Source of the DNA: Oscillospiraceae bacterium
GTDB taxonomy: Bacteria; Bacillota; Clostridia; Oscillospirales; Oscillospiraceae
DNA length: 64,000 bases
Assembly (NCBI GenBank): GCA_030625685.1
Contig: DAOUQJ010000006.1
Span: forward strand, 87,693 to 151,692
Reading direction: 5' to 3'
Shown: piece after piece, positions 34,053 to 42,700 of the stretch
How the letters are laid out: the number at the start of each line of letters is the position of its first letter
Numbering within the stretch: position 1 is the stretch's first letter
Made by a program: the position numbers and the translations under genes
The notes under the pieces: model-generated
Seen by the model: only the letters and a program-made list of their open reading frames with translations
Databases searched by the model: none
What the model was told of the DNA's origin: nothing

Positions 34053-35036
34053 TCATATCTCTGGGTCAAATAACTCTCGCTGTATGCCTTTTGTAATCCG
34101 GTAGACATCATCTAAAGTAGAAATTTGACTAATTTGTTGTTTCCAATAAGATGCATAAGGAATTCCTTTTAAATACCACGCATAGTGTTTTCTTGCTTCT
34201 AGACAAGCGATGTGCTCACCTTTGTATTTTGTAGACAATTCAAATTGTCGTACGGCAAGTTCACAGCGTTCTGCTAGAGGAGGGAGTGGTGGAATGTCTT
34301 TTCCTTCAAGCGCACATTTAGCTTGTTCAAAAATCCAGGGATTGCCGAAGACACCTCTTCCGATCATGACCATATCTGCTCCAGTGTATGAGAGAATTCG
34401 TGCAGCGTCTTCACCTTTAAATACATCACCATTGGCTATGACAGGGATAGAAACGGCTTGTTTCACCTCGCGAATGAGATCCCAGTTTGCAAGTCCACTG
34501 TACATTTGAACTTTGGTTCGACCATGTACAGTCAATGCTGCAACACCAATCGATTCAAGGCGTTTGGCAAGGTCTACACAAACAATACTAGAGCGATCCC
34601 ATCCAAGACGCATTTTTACCGTGACAGGAGCACCATTTGCGCCACGAAGCACTGCTTCGGCAACAGAGCATGCTTTGTCGAGATTGCGAAGAAGACCAGA
34701 ACCATCTCCGTTGTTTGCTATTTTGGGAACTGGACAGCCCATATTGATATCAATGATGTCGGCACCTGAAATCTCAAGAGCAAGACGTGTAGCTTCTTCC
34801 ATACAAACTTCATCGCTTCCAAAAATTTGAATAGAGGAAGGATGTTCATCTTCTCCCAGTTTTAGAAGTGGAATTGTTTTTTTATCTTGATAGCATAATG
34901 CTTTAGAACTGACCATTTCACTGACTGTATATCCTGCGCCTAATTCGCGACATATGGTGCGAAAAGCGAGGTCTGTGACACCTGCCATAGGGGCAAGTGA
35001 GAGTTTTGAATTTATGGAGACTGAGCCGATATTCAA
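34053..35036 (-). CDS. dusB: tRNA-dihydrouridine synthase (DusB-like)
   Basis: The 327-aa FMN enzyme reduces uridines of the tRNA D-loop to dihydrouridine. Visible motifs are LAPMAGVTDLAFRTICRELGAG at the start of the TIM barrel, the catalytic Cys in DINMGCPVPKI, VKMRLGWD, TVHGRT and the FMN phosphate site GADMVMIGRGVFGNPW. The length is normal for DusB. It is the first gene of a dus-sigma-anti-sigma unit. The unit is read leftward and ends at the terminator near 32501-32551. Confidence 0.93.
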   Translation of the reverse strand: MNIGSVSINSKLSLAPMAGVTDLAFRTICRELGAGYTVSEMVSSKALCYQDKKTIPLLKLGEDEHPSSIQIFGSDEVCMEEATRLALEISGADIIDINMGCPVPKIANNGDGSGLLRNLDKACSVAEAVLRGANGAPVTVKMRLGWDRSSIVCVDLAKRLESIGVAALTVHGRTKVQMYSGLANWDLIREVKQAVSIPVIANGDVFKGEDAARILSYTGADMVMIGRGVFGNPWIFEQAKCALEGKDIPPLPPLAERCELAVRQFELSTKYKGEHIACLEARKHYAWYLKGIPYASYWKQQISQISTLDDVYRITKGIQRELFDPEI

Positions 35037-35100
35037 TTAAGTCACCTCAATTTGTCGATTTGTCATATCATAGCATGAAAAAAGCTGAAAAGGCAATGAA

Positions 35101-35131
35101 AAAACGCTTCTTTATGAAAAAGAAGCGTTTT
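35101..35131 (-). terminator. Terminator of the SBP-like gene
   Basis: AAAACGCTTCTTT and AAAGAAGCGTTTT with a short loop; the minus strand continues in T residues. It lies just past the stop at 35137. Confidence 0.85.
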
Positions 35132-35136
35132 AGAAA

Positions 35137-35754
35137 TTATGTGGGAAAGATAAAGTAAAAACCACTATCGGGAACAGTTCTTGTTTCATCTGGGTTTAAC
35201 GCGTATTGTTCTTCTAAATTGCGTTGAACTTGATCCATCATATCCCAATTGACTAATATTTTACCCATTTTTTCTTCATACAAAGACAAAAACACAATTA
35301 CGGTATCCATATGTTGGGTTAGATAGTCAGAAAGTCCTGCCAAACAAAGCATTTCGTCTGAGTCGTCGTTTACTGGTAAAACACAGATTACTTGAATAGG
35401 CTGTTTGGCTCGATATAATTCTGCAATGTGTTGTGGAGTTAGCAGAGCTAGGTTAACTGTACCATCTAATAGAGAAGATATGGAAGAAGAGGTGGTACTT
35501 GTTTCAACGGCATTGACAGAAAGGGTATCACTTTCAATTTCTTTGCATGCATCATAGTAAATACCAGTTGGCAGAGCTAGATGGATGCTGTCTTCAGCAA
35601 TGGGGTCAACTTGGGGGAGAAGATCATTGATACTTTCACTTGGTGGAGTCTCGGGGGGAGGAAGAACTTCTGGTTCTTGATTTTGGTAGAAAACAAATGT
35701 AAATATACCTGTCAAAACAAGCAAAACAATTGTTGTGATGGCTATTTTATTCAT
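35137..35754 (-). CDS. Membrane-anchored, possibly truncated substrate-binding-like protein
   Basis: The 205-aa product has an N-terminal uncleaved helix (KIAITTIVLLVLTGIFTFVF) with no lipobox Cys, a Pro/Glu-rich linker (EVLPPPETPPSESIND) and an outer domain. The outer domain looks like one lobe of a periplasmic-binding fold: HLALPTGIYYDACKEIE, then SSLLDGTVNLALLTPQHIAELYRAKQPIQVICVLPV. No permease or ATPase gene is near. It is shorter than ABC binding proteins (about 300 residues), so it may be a reduced or repurposed relative. Family assignment is weak. Confidence 0.5.
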   Translation of the reverse strand: MNKIAITTIVLLVLTGIFTFVFYQNQEPEVLPPPETPPSESINDLLPQVDPIAEDSIHLALPTGIYYDACKEIESDTLSVNAVETSTTSSSISSLLDGTVNLALLTPQHIAELYRAKQPIQVICVLPVNDDSDEMLCLAGLSDYLTQHMDTVIVFLSLYEEKMGKILVNWDMMDQVQRNLEEQYALNPDETRTVPDSGFYFIFPT

Positions 35755-35966
35755 TTATATCACTCCATTTTTGTGTTTGAGAGTTTAGGTTGTACAGCAA
35801 CAGGCTACTTTTATTTTACAGTATTAATAAAGTGAAATGTGCAACATTAATATGCTCATAGTATCATAATAATCAATTTGATGCAAATTTGTCATTGGAG
35901 AAAAAGGGATGATATCATACTTTGCTAGATAGCATCATATGATAGTACTTCTTTTTTTGAAAAGAT

Positions 35967-36011
35967 AAAAAGCACCACAAATCATTGGTGATAATGATTT
36001 GTGGTGCTTTT
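35967..36011 (-). terminator. Terminator after tRNA-Ala
   Basis: AAAAGCACCACAAATCATT and its complement form a perfect stem of about 19 bases with a 6-base loop. On the minus strand it follows the CCA end of tRNA-Ala directly. Confidence 0.9.
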
Positions 36012-36012
36012 A

Positions 36013-36088
36013 TGGTGGAGATAAGCGGGATCGAACCGCTGACCTCTACACTGCCAGTGTAGCGCTCTCCCAGCTGAGCTATACCCCC
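36013..36088 (-). tRNA. tRNA-Ala (GGC)
   Basis: A 76-nt cloverleaf with encoded CCA and the loop CTGGCAG giving anticodon GGC. The acceptor stem GGGGGTA/TATCTCC contains the G3-U70 pair that identifies alanine tRNA. Confidence 0.95.
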
Positions 36089-36117
36089 AAATTGTTCACT
36101 TCTTGAATAATGCTAAA

Positions 36118-36146
36118 ATCATAACAAAGAAGGAGGTATTTGTCAA
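36118..36146 (-). promoter_or_regulatory. Promoter of tRNA-Ala
   Basis: Leftward TTGACA (36146-36141), a 17-base spacer and TATGAT (36123-36118), about 30 bases before the tRNA. Confidence 0.8.
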
Positions 36147-36193
36147 GTTTGTTTGCGCTAAATGTTAATTTAAGGAAAATATAGCTTCGCAGC

Positions 36194-36346
36194 TTATTTC
36201 ATGGATTGTAAGATATCTTCCATGTTTCGTCTTGCTTTATTCACAGTGCGTTTCATTTGTTTTTGTTGTGTTTTTACGCCCATTCCAATCATTGCTCCTG
36301 AAATGATTCCAATACCCATTCCAGACCAGAAATTTCGTCTTGTCAT
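36194..36346 (-). CDS. Small YtxH-like membrane protein
   Basis: The 50-aa protein has one glycine-rich hydrophobic helix (WSGMGIGIISGAMIGMGV) followed by a basic amphipathic tail with Lys, Gln and Arg (TQQKQMKRTVNKARRNMEDIL). This resembles YtxH-type proteins of unknown function. AAGGAGAATCAAC lies before the ATG at 36346; the longer frame to 36415 overlaps the promoter of the divergent gene and is rejected. Confidence 0.65.
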   Translation of the reverse strand: MTRRNFWSGMGIGIISGAMIGMGVKTQQKQMKRTVNKARRNMEDILQSMK

Positions 36347-36414
36347 GTTGATTCTCCTTTTGTTATAAGTTGTTTTCACATTTTTAGTGTAACCGATAAA
36401 TTCAGGAAAATACA

Positions 36415-36443
36415 TTGCGAAACTGATTAAATATCGTTATAAT
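36415..36443 (+). promoter_or_regulatory. Promoter of the phosphatase-GNAT operon
   Basis: TTGCGA (36415-36420), a 17-base spacer and a perfect TATAAT (36438-36443), about 33 bases before the first start codon. Confidence 0.75.
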
Positions 36444-36475
36444 ACGAGTAGTATTTAAAAGAAGGTAATAAAAAA

Positions 36476-37627
36476 ATGACAACAGTATTTTTGGTCCGCC
36501 ATGCTGAGGCGGAAGGTAATTTATATCAAAGAATTCATGGACAATATGATAGTTTATTAACAGGCAATGGGTATCGTCAAATTGAAGCACTAGAAAAACG
36601 ATTTGAAGATATTGCGTTGGATGCGATATATTCAAGTGATTTATTCCGTGCTCGAACCACTGCAAAAGCACTTTGCCAACAAAAAGGGTTGCCACTCATT
36701 GAGCGTGAAGATCTGCGTGAAATGTCTTTGGGTGACTGGGAAGACAAGACATGGGGAGAAATGTTTATTGAACAGAAAGAACAAATGGTTCTGTTCAGTA
36801 AATCGCATTTTGATTTCAATGTTACTGGTGGCGAAAGTTTTGAGGCGCTTCAAAACCGCATCACAAATGCGATATTAGACATTGCAAAAAAACATACCGA
36901 TGAATCCATTGCTATTGTCAGTCATGGTATGGCAATACGCATGGCATGGGCACACTTTAGTAAAGCTGAAGATTATAATACGTTAGAACATAGCGATAAT
37001 ACTGCAGTGACCAAATTAGAAATTGTAGGAGATGAAGTGACAGTTTCTTTTGCAAATGACAATTCTCACTTAGACGAATCAATTTCAACATTTGCAAAAC
37101 AGAAATGGTGGAAAAAACATTATAAAGGATATGGAACCGAATCTCTTTGGTATCAGCCAATGGATTTTTCACAAGTGTTATATAAAGGATTGTATTTGGC
37201 ATGCAGACAAGAAGCTTGGGTTGATTTGAATCGCAATATGGCAGAATTTCATAGGCAAGACTATTTAGAGCGTGCGCAAGAAAGTTATGAAAAAGGCAGT
37301 CAATATTTATTGTGCACACAAAAAAATAATAGTATTATAGGTCTGTTGCAAATGGATCCAGATTTAGAAAAACAGCATGATGCGGGATATATATCCTTTT
37401 TCTATGTATTGCCTGAGTATAGGGGTGAAGGGTATGGCGTGCAGATGATTGGTCAGGCGGTCAGCACCTATCGTCCAATGGGAAGAAAATATTTGAGACT
37501 TTCTTGTGGAGAAGATAATATGCGTGGAAAAGCGTTCTATGAACGACATGGATTTTATCAAATAGACGAAAGACAGTCTTCTTATGGACGTATGAACATC
37601 ATGCAAAAGGATATTGGCTTAGAGTAA
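36476..37627 (+). CDS. Histidine phosphatase-GNAT acetyltransferase fusion
   Basis: The 383-aa protein joins two enzymes. Residues 1-200 are a histidine phosphatase of the phosphoglycerate-mutase type: LVRHAEAEGN with the phospho-accepting His, YSSDLFRARTTA, EMSLGDWEDKTW, and the second His in AIVSHGMAIRMAW. Residues about 225-383 are a GNAT N-acetyltransferase with the acetyl-CoA loop VLPEYRGEGYGVQMIGQAV and the motif NMRGKAFYERHGF. The two domains may act on the same small molecule, for example dephosphorylation then acetylation; the substrate is unknown. A good promoter precedes it, and ygiQ follows by 14 bases. Confidence 0.88.
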   Translation: MTTVFLVRHAEAEGNLYQRIHGQYDSLLTGNGYRQIEALEKRFEDIALDAIYSSDLFRARTTAKALCQQKGLPLIEREDLREMSLGDWEDKTWGEMFIEQKEQMVLFSKSHFDFNVTGGESFEALQNRITNAILDIAKKHTDESIAIVSHGMAIRMAWAHFSKAEDYNTLEHSDNTAVTKLEIVGDEVTVSFANDNSHLDESISTFAKQKWWKKHYKGYGTESLWYQPMDFSQVLYKGLYLACRQEAWVDLNRNMAEFHRQDYLERAQESYEKGSQYLLCTQKNNSIIGLLQMDPDLEKQHDAGYISFFYVLPEYRGEGYGVQMIGQAVSTYRPMGRKYLRLSCGEDNMRGKAFYERHGFYQIDERQSSYGRMNIMQKDIGLE

Positions 37628-37641
37628 CATAGGAGTTTTTT

Positions 37642-39573
37642 ATGAATACAGCATTTTTGCCAATTTCAAAACAGGATATGGTTGAGCGAGATTGGCATTA
37701 TTACGATTTCTTGCTTATTACGGGTGATGCTTATGTAGATCACCCGTCTTTTGGGACCGCAATTATTGGGCGTGTGCTTGAAGCACATGGGTATCGTGTT
37801 GCCATTTTATCTCAACCAGATTGGAAGAGTATTGATGATTTTATTGCTTTGGGTAAACCGAGGTATGGTGTGCTCATCAATTCGGGTAATATTGATTCAA
37901 TGGTGGCACATTACACTGTTGCAAAAAAACGTCGGAATGAGGATGCGTATTCTCCAGGTGGAAAAGCGGGAAAGCGCCCTGATCGAGCTGTCATTGTGTA
38001 TGCCAATCGCATTCGAGAAGCATATGGAGAAATTCCCATCATCATTGGTGGGTTAGAGGCTTCACTGCGACGATTTGCCCATTATGATTATTGGGATAAT
38101 AAAGTAAGACGTTCTATTTTATTAGATGCACAAGCAGATATATTGATATATGGTATGGGAGAAAAAGCGGTCATAGAAATAGCAAAAAAACTAGCTGCTA
38201 AGACACCAGTGCAAGAAATACGAGACGTGAAGGGTACCTGTTTTTTGACAAAAGGTGAAACGGATTGTGAGTACCCATTTGTACGTTGCGCTTCTTTTGA
38301 AGAAGTGAGAAATAACAAGAGATCGTATGCAAAAGCCAATTTAATTCAATATGAAGAGCATGATGCAGTATCTGGAAAGGCAATTTTGCAAGCACATGGA
38401 AGTAACGTGTTGGTGGTAAATCCACCAGCTCCACCATTGACTACAGAAGAGTTTGATGAAATCGCTGAGCTTCCATATGTACGTGCTGTACATCCAGTTT
38501 ACAAGTCTGAGGGTGGCGTTCCAGCTATTGAAGAAGTGCAGTTTTCAATTGCACATAATCGAGGCTGTTTTGGGGCATGCAACTTCTGCTCACTGGCATT
38601 TCATCAAGGTAGAACGATATCTGCACGTAGTCATGAAAGTGTTTTAACGGAAGCGATAGCTTTTACGGAGCACAGTGAGTTTAAAGGATATATTCACGAT
38701 GTGGGCGGTCCGACTGCAAACTTTCGTAGGCCATCATGTAAGAAACAGTTGAAAGCAGGATTTTGCAAAAATAAACAGTGTTTGGCTCCCACAGCTTGTT
38801 CGCAATTGGATGCAGATCACTCAGATTATTTGCATCTATTGAGAAAACTCAGAAATATTCCGAAAGTGAAAAAAGTGTTTATTCGATCGGGGATTCGATT
38901 TGATTTTTTGCTTCGTGACAAAAATGGCGAGTGTTTTGCTGAAATTGTGCGACATCACATTAGCGGACAGTTAAAAGTAGCACCAGAACACTGTGTTTCA
39001 CATGTATTGGATTATATGGGAAAACCGCACATAGAAGTGTATGAGCAGTTTCAACAACGATATAAAAAGTTGAATAGTCGTTATCAAAAAGAACAATATT
39101 TGGTGCCATATTTGATGTCATCTCATCCTGGTAGCGAGCTTAAGGATGCTGTTGCCATGGCGCAATGGCTCAACAAGACAGGTCGTCAACCGGAACAGGT
39201 GCAAGATTTTTATCCCACACCAGGTACTTTGTCTACTTGCATGTATTATACGGGTTTACATCCCAAAACATTAGAGCCAGTGTATGTTCCCAAAGACAGA
39301 GAAGAGAAAGCGATGCAACGTGCTTTGTTGCAATGGAAAAGACCAGAGAAACGAGCACTTGTCGAAAAGGCGCTTCGTAAGGCAGGGAGAACCGATTTGA
39401 TTGGGTACGGTAGTGACTGCCTCATCAGACCTCTTCGATCCAAGCAATCAGGAACCAAGACAAATACACAGTCCAATCAGAATACTCATTCGAAGCAAGG
39501 GACGAAAAGCAAAGGTAAGAATAAGTCGTATGGAAAGACAACTGGAAAATCAAAACAGAGAAAAGCGCGCTAG
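37642..39573 (+). CDS. ygiQ: YgiQ family radical SAM protein
   Basis: The 643-aa protein belongs to the UPF0313/YgiQ radical SAM family. An N-terminal cobalamin-binding-like region ([23 protein letters not shown]) precedes the radical SAM barrel with the cluster motif CFGACNFC (CxxxCxxC). Downstream are further Cys-rich stretches ([15 protein letters not shown]) and CYTG-type motifs. The last 50 residues are a basic, Ser/Thr/Asn/Lys-rich low-complexity tail. The reaction is not established. AGGAG lies before the ATG. It sits between the fusion phosphatase gene and trmB with gaps of 14 and 12 bases, so the three are probably one operon. Confidence 0.9.
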   Translation: MNTAFLPISKQDMVERDWHYYDFLLITGDAYVDHPSFGTAIIGRVLEAHGYRVAILSQPDWKSIDDFIALGKPRYGVLINSGNIDSMVAHYTVAKKRRNEDAYSPGGKAGKRPDRAVIVYANRIREAYGEIPIIIGGLEASLRRFAHYDYWDNKVRRSILLDAQADILIYGMGEKAVIEIAKKLAAKTPVQEIRDVKGTCFLTKGETDCEYPFVRCASFEEVRNNKRSYAKANLIQYEEHDAVSGKAILQAHGSNVLVVNPPAPPLTTEEFDEIAELPYVRAVHPVYKSEGGVPAIEEVQFSIAHNRGCFGACNFCSLAFHQGRTISARSHESVLTEAIAFTEHSEFKGYIHDVGGPTANFRRPSCKKQLKAGFCKNKQCLAPTACSQLDADHSDYLHLLRKLRNIPKVKKVFIRSGIRFDFLLRDKNGECFAEIVRHHISGQLKVAPEHCVSHVLDYMGKPHIEVYEQFQQRYKKLNSRYQKEQYLVPYLMSSHPGSELKDAVAMAQWLNKTGRQPEQVQDFYPTPGTLSTCMYYTGLHPKTLEPVYVPKDREEKAMQRALLQWKRPEKRALVEKALRKAGRTDLIGYGSDCLIRPLRSKQSGTKTNTQSNQNTHSKQGTKSKGKNKSYGKTTGKSKQRKAR

Positions 39574-39585
39574 GAGTTGGACAGC

Positions 39586-40224
39586 ATGAGAATGCGAAAA
39601 AAGAAAAATTTGTTGAGTAGAATGGAGCAATGTGATTCTTGTTGGATTAAAGAGCCCACACTGCATAGAGGGAAATGGAAAGAGTTAATGCCTGAAGCAA
39701 CAGCGGTATTTCTAGAACTCGGTTGCGGAAAAGGGAGATTTACATGTGAAACAGCGATGAATCATCCAGATGCTTTATTTATTGCTGTAGAACGTGTTCC
39801 AGATGCCATGATAATCGGGATGGAACGTGCGTTACAATTAGGGCTAAAAAACGTGTTTTTTGTAGATGCAGATGTGGAAAAATTAAATGAGTATTTTATG
39901 CCCGAAGAAGTAGATCGCATATATATTAATTTTTGCGATCCATGGCCTGGTCAAAAACATGCGAAAAGGCGACTTACGCACGAAGGGTTTTTGAAACGAT
40001 ATTATGCCGTTTTGAATCAGAAAGGTCAAATTCATTTTAAAACAGACAATAAAGACTTATTTGTTTTTTCATTGTTTCAATTTCCGAAAGTCAATTTTGC
40101 ATTAAATGAAGTGACTTATCATTTGCATGAAAAAGGCATACAAGGTGTTATGACAGATTATGAAGAAAAATTTCACGAGCAAGGCATGCCAATACATCGT
40201 TGTGTTGCTACAAAAACAGTTTAA
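39586..40224 (+). CDS. trmB: tRNA (guanine-N7)-methyltransferase
   Basis: The 212-aa class I SAM methyltransferase makes m7G46 in tRNA. It shows the SAM loop LELGCGKGRF, then NHPDALFIAVERV, the DADVEKL acidic segment and the TrmB signature FCDPWPGQKHAKRRLTHEGFL. Length is typical. AGGAG lies ten bases before the ATG at 39586; the TTG at 39577 sits within three bases of that site and is unlikely. It ends at a strong bidirectional terminator and is the last gene of its operon. Confidence 0.95.
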   Translation: MRMRKKKNLLSRMEQCDSCWIKEPTLHRGKWKELMPEATAVFLELGCGKGRFTCETAMNHPDALFIAVERVPDAMIIGMERALQLGLKNVFFVDADVEKLNEYFMPEEVDRIYINFCDPWPGQKHAKRRLTHEGFLKRYYAVLNQKGQIHFKTDNKDLFVFSLFQFPKVNFALNEVTYHLHEKGIQGVMTDYEEKFHEQGMPIHRCVATKTV

Positions 40225-40226
40225 AA

Positions 40227-40261
40227 AAAACGCATTCTCAATATTGAGAATGCGTTTTTTC
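40227..40261. terminator. Bidirectional terminator
   Basis: AAAAACGCATTCTCA and its complement with an ATAT loop, flanked by A and T runs, between convergent trmB and the cysteine desulfurase gene. Confidence 0.9.
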
Positions 40262-41401
40262 TTAAGCTTTCACTGGTATTCGATTTGCAACAATTTCTTT
40301 GAGTGCTGTGCATAAGAGATCAACTTCCTGCGTTGTATTTTCAGCAGAAAAAGATAAGCGAAGCACACCCATTAGAACACGAGGTGGCAATTTTAATGCT
40401 GCGAATACATGGCTTGGTTTGCCTTTGTGACAGGCTGATCCAGACGAAACAAATATATCACGATCACTCAAATCACGAACCAACATTTCGCTAGGATACC
40501 CTGGAAGCGAAATGGCGCATACATGTGGTGCATCACCAGAAGATACTACAACGAGCTGTTTGATTTCTGCTTGTAATTGTTCTAGTGCATATGCTTTGAG
40601 GTTAGTCATATGTTCATGTCGAGTAGATAGTGAAGATGCGCCAATTTGAGATGCGGTAGCAAAGGCTGCAATTTGTGCTGTTGCTTCGGTGCCTGATCGT
40701 AAGCCGTGCTCTTGTCCTCCACCAAGTATCATAGGTGAGATTTTATGCCCTTTTTTAACATATAAAGCACCACAGCCTTTTGTTGCACCAATTTTGTGCG
40801 CACTGATGCTGAGAAAATCGACATCTAGCTCTTTCGGTGAAAAAGGTATTTTCAAAAAAGCTTGCACAGCATCACAGTGAAAAAGTGCAGGTGATTTCGC
40901 ATCACGTAACAGTTGTGCTGTTTCAGCAATGGGGAGGATGGTTCCTGTTTCATTGTTGACCAACATCATAGAAACAAAAATGGTATCAGGCCGCAGTGCT
41001 TCTTTTACTTGCTCTACGGAAATGTATCCATTTCGATCTGGTGCTAAGCGAGTTACCTCATAACCTTTAGCCTCGAAAGACGCAATGGGATCAAGCACAC
41101 TGGAATGCTCAATTTGGGTTGTGATGATGTGTTTTCCTCTGCGATGATTCATTTTTTCAGCGATGAAACTAGCCCAGTTATTTGCTTCTGTTCCACCAGA
41201 TGTAAATAAAATCTCTTCAGAAAGACAGTTAAGAGCAGCTGCAACTTTGCTTCTATCTTCGGAAAGCTTTTTGGAGGCGTCAGTTCCAAAACGATGTCTT
41301 GAGGAGGGATTACCGTATTGTTCAGTCATTGCTAAAAGTGCAGATTGAGCTGCTTCTTGTAATACTTTTGTGGTTGCTGCGTGATCGAAATAAATGGACA
41401 T
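40262..41401 (-). CDS. Cysteine desulfurase (IscS/NifS family)
   Basis: The 379-aa PLP enzyme removes sulfur from cysteine for iron-sulfur clusters or tRNA thiolation. His202-Lys203 in SISAHKIGATKGCGALY form the PLP site, and Cys324 in SSGSACHKGKPSH is the persulfide Cys on a short, group I-type loop. No iscU, iscR or thiI lies next to it, so the acceptor is unknown. It follows dacA by 64 bases on the same strand without a clear terminator and may be the last gene of that leftward run. GAGG precedes the ATG. Confidence 0.92.
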   Translation of the reverse strand: MSIYFDHAATTKVLQEAAQSALLAMTEQYGNPSSRHRFGTDASKKLSEDRSKVAAALNCLSEEILFTSGGTEANNWASFIAEKMNHRRGKHIITTQIEHSSVLDPIASFEAKGYEVTRLAPDRNGYISVEQVKEALRPDTIFVSMMLVNNETGTILPIAETAQLLRDAKSPALFHCDAVQAFLKIPFSPKELDVDFLSISAHKIGATKGCGALYVKKGHKISPMILGGGQEHGLRSGTEATAQIAAFATASQIGASSLSTRHEHMTNLKAYALEQLQAEIKQLVVVSSGDAPHVCAISLPGYPSEMLVRDLSDRDIFVSSGSACHKGKPSHVFAALKLPPRVLMGVLRLSFSAENTTQEVDLLCTALKEIVANRIPVKA

Positions 41402-41466
41402 ATAGAGAACCTCATTTATAAATTATCTTTTGTAAGTTGCTTATTTGTTGTGTGACTCAATGATGA

Positions 41467-42603
41467 CTATGGATGATTGAATACAAAAACCTTCATAAAA
41501 TCTTTGAAAATATCAAAGATGGTGACGGAATCAATTGCTTGTTCTGCAACGAGTGGAATTTTATCATAGACTTCTTCCTCTAAATATACTATCATTTCAC
41601 CAAGTTCTTGCCCTTCTGCAACGGGTGCTGTGATATTTTCAAGCACTGTAAAAGAAGTGGTGATTTTATTTGCCTTGGCTTTTTCGATGAGGAGATGACA
41701 GTTTTCAGAGAGGATAGGTTGCACACAGTCTTCTTTACCGAGAGCGACAGCGACTGGAGGAATGGGAGAGGTAGGTGTTAAATCAGCCAAAGTGTAAGTG
41801 GAGAATCCATAGTTGAGAAGCTGCTTTGCAGATTCAAAACGTACAGGCGAAGTCGGAGAGCCGAGGACAACTGCAATTAACTCCATGTTGTCTTTTTTAG
41901 CTGATGCTGACAAGCAAAACTTGGCACTATCCGTAAAACCCGTTTTCAAGCCAGTGGCACCCTCATAGTAATAAATCAGTTTATTGGTGTTTGCTAGCTG
42001 AAAGTCACCGTTTCTTAGTGTATCCATCCATATCGTCGTATATTCAGTGATAGATGGATGATGTAAAATTAGCTCCCTTGACATAATAGCAATATCATGG
42101 GCTGAAGTTAAATGGTTATCGGCAGGAAGCCCTGTGCAGTTTTGAAATACTGTGTCATTCATTCCAATTTGAGCGGCTTTGGCATTCATTTGATCAACAA
42201 AAATTGACTCACTACCTGCAATATGTTCTGCCATGGCGACAGAGGCATCATTGCCAGATGCGACAGCAATAGCCTTTAACATTTCATGCACAGACATGGT
42301 TTCGTTTTCTTTGAGAAAGACTTGTGAACCACCCATGCTTGCGGCATGAGCTGAAGTGGTTACCATCTCATCTTTTGAAATGACCCCGTCGTTCAAGGCT
42401 TCCATGATGAGAAGCAGTGTCATAATTTTAGTTACACTGGCAGGTTCTAGTGCTTCATGTGCATTTTTCTCAAAGAGAACGGTGCCGGTTTCTTTTTCGA
42501 TTAAAAAGGCAGATGTAGCGTCAACATCTAATTCGCTTGCAAACGCAGGAATTGTGGGCATGGTCACAGTTAAACAAATGAGCAATGCAATCCATTTCTT
42601 CAT
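41467..42603 (-). CDS. dacA: D-alanyl-D-alanine carboxypeptidase (PBP5/DacA type)
   Basis: The 378-aa precursor has a signal peptide (KKWIALLICLTVTMPTIPAFA), then the low-molecular-weight PBP triad: SVTK (Ser56), SGN (116-118) and KTG (220-222). A C-terminal beta domain and a final hydrophobic/amphipathic segment (IFDIFKDFMKVFVFN) tether it to the outer membrane face. It trims the terminal D-Ala of peptidoglycan stems and limits cross-linking. AGGAGG precedes the ATG. A 7-base inverted repeat (GCAGATA/TATCTGC, 42621-42637) lies upstream and may be an operator. Confidence 0.93.
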   Translation of the reverse strand: MKKWIALLICLTVTMPTIPAFASELDVDATSAFLIEKETGTVLFEKNAHEALEPASVTKIMTLLLIMEALNDGVISKDEMVTTSAHAASMGGSQVFLKENETMSVHEMLKAIAVASGNDASVAMAEHIAGSESIFVDQMNAKAAQIGMNDTVFQNCTGLPADNHLTSAHDIAIMSRELILHHPSITEYTTIWMDTLRNGDFQLANTNKLIYYYEGATGLKTGFTDSAKFCLSASAKKDNMELIAVVLGSPTSPVRFESAKQLLNYGFSTYTLADLTPTSPIPPVAVALGKEDCVQPILSENCHLLIEKAKANKITTSFTVLENITAPVAEGQELGEMIVYLEEEVYDKIPLVAEQAIDSVTIFDIFKDFMKVFVFNHP

Positions 42604-42700
42604 ATAAACCTCCTATATCATGCAGATATACTATCTGCGTGCGATACTGTGATAAGATATGAAAAAAAAGTGAAGAATATGCTAGTATTTCATTGGATTT

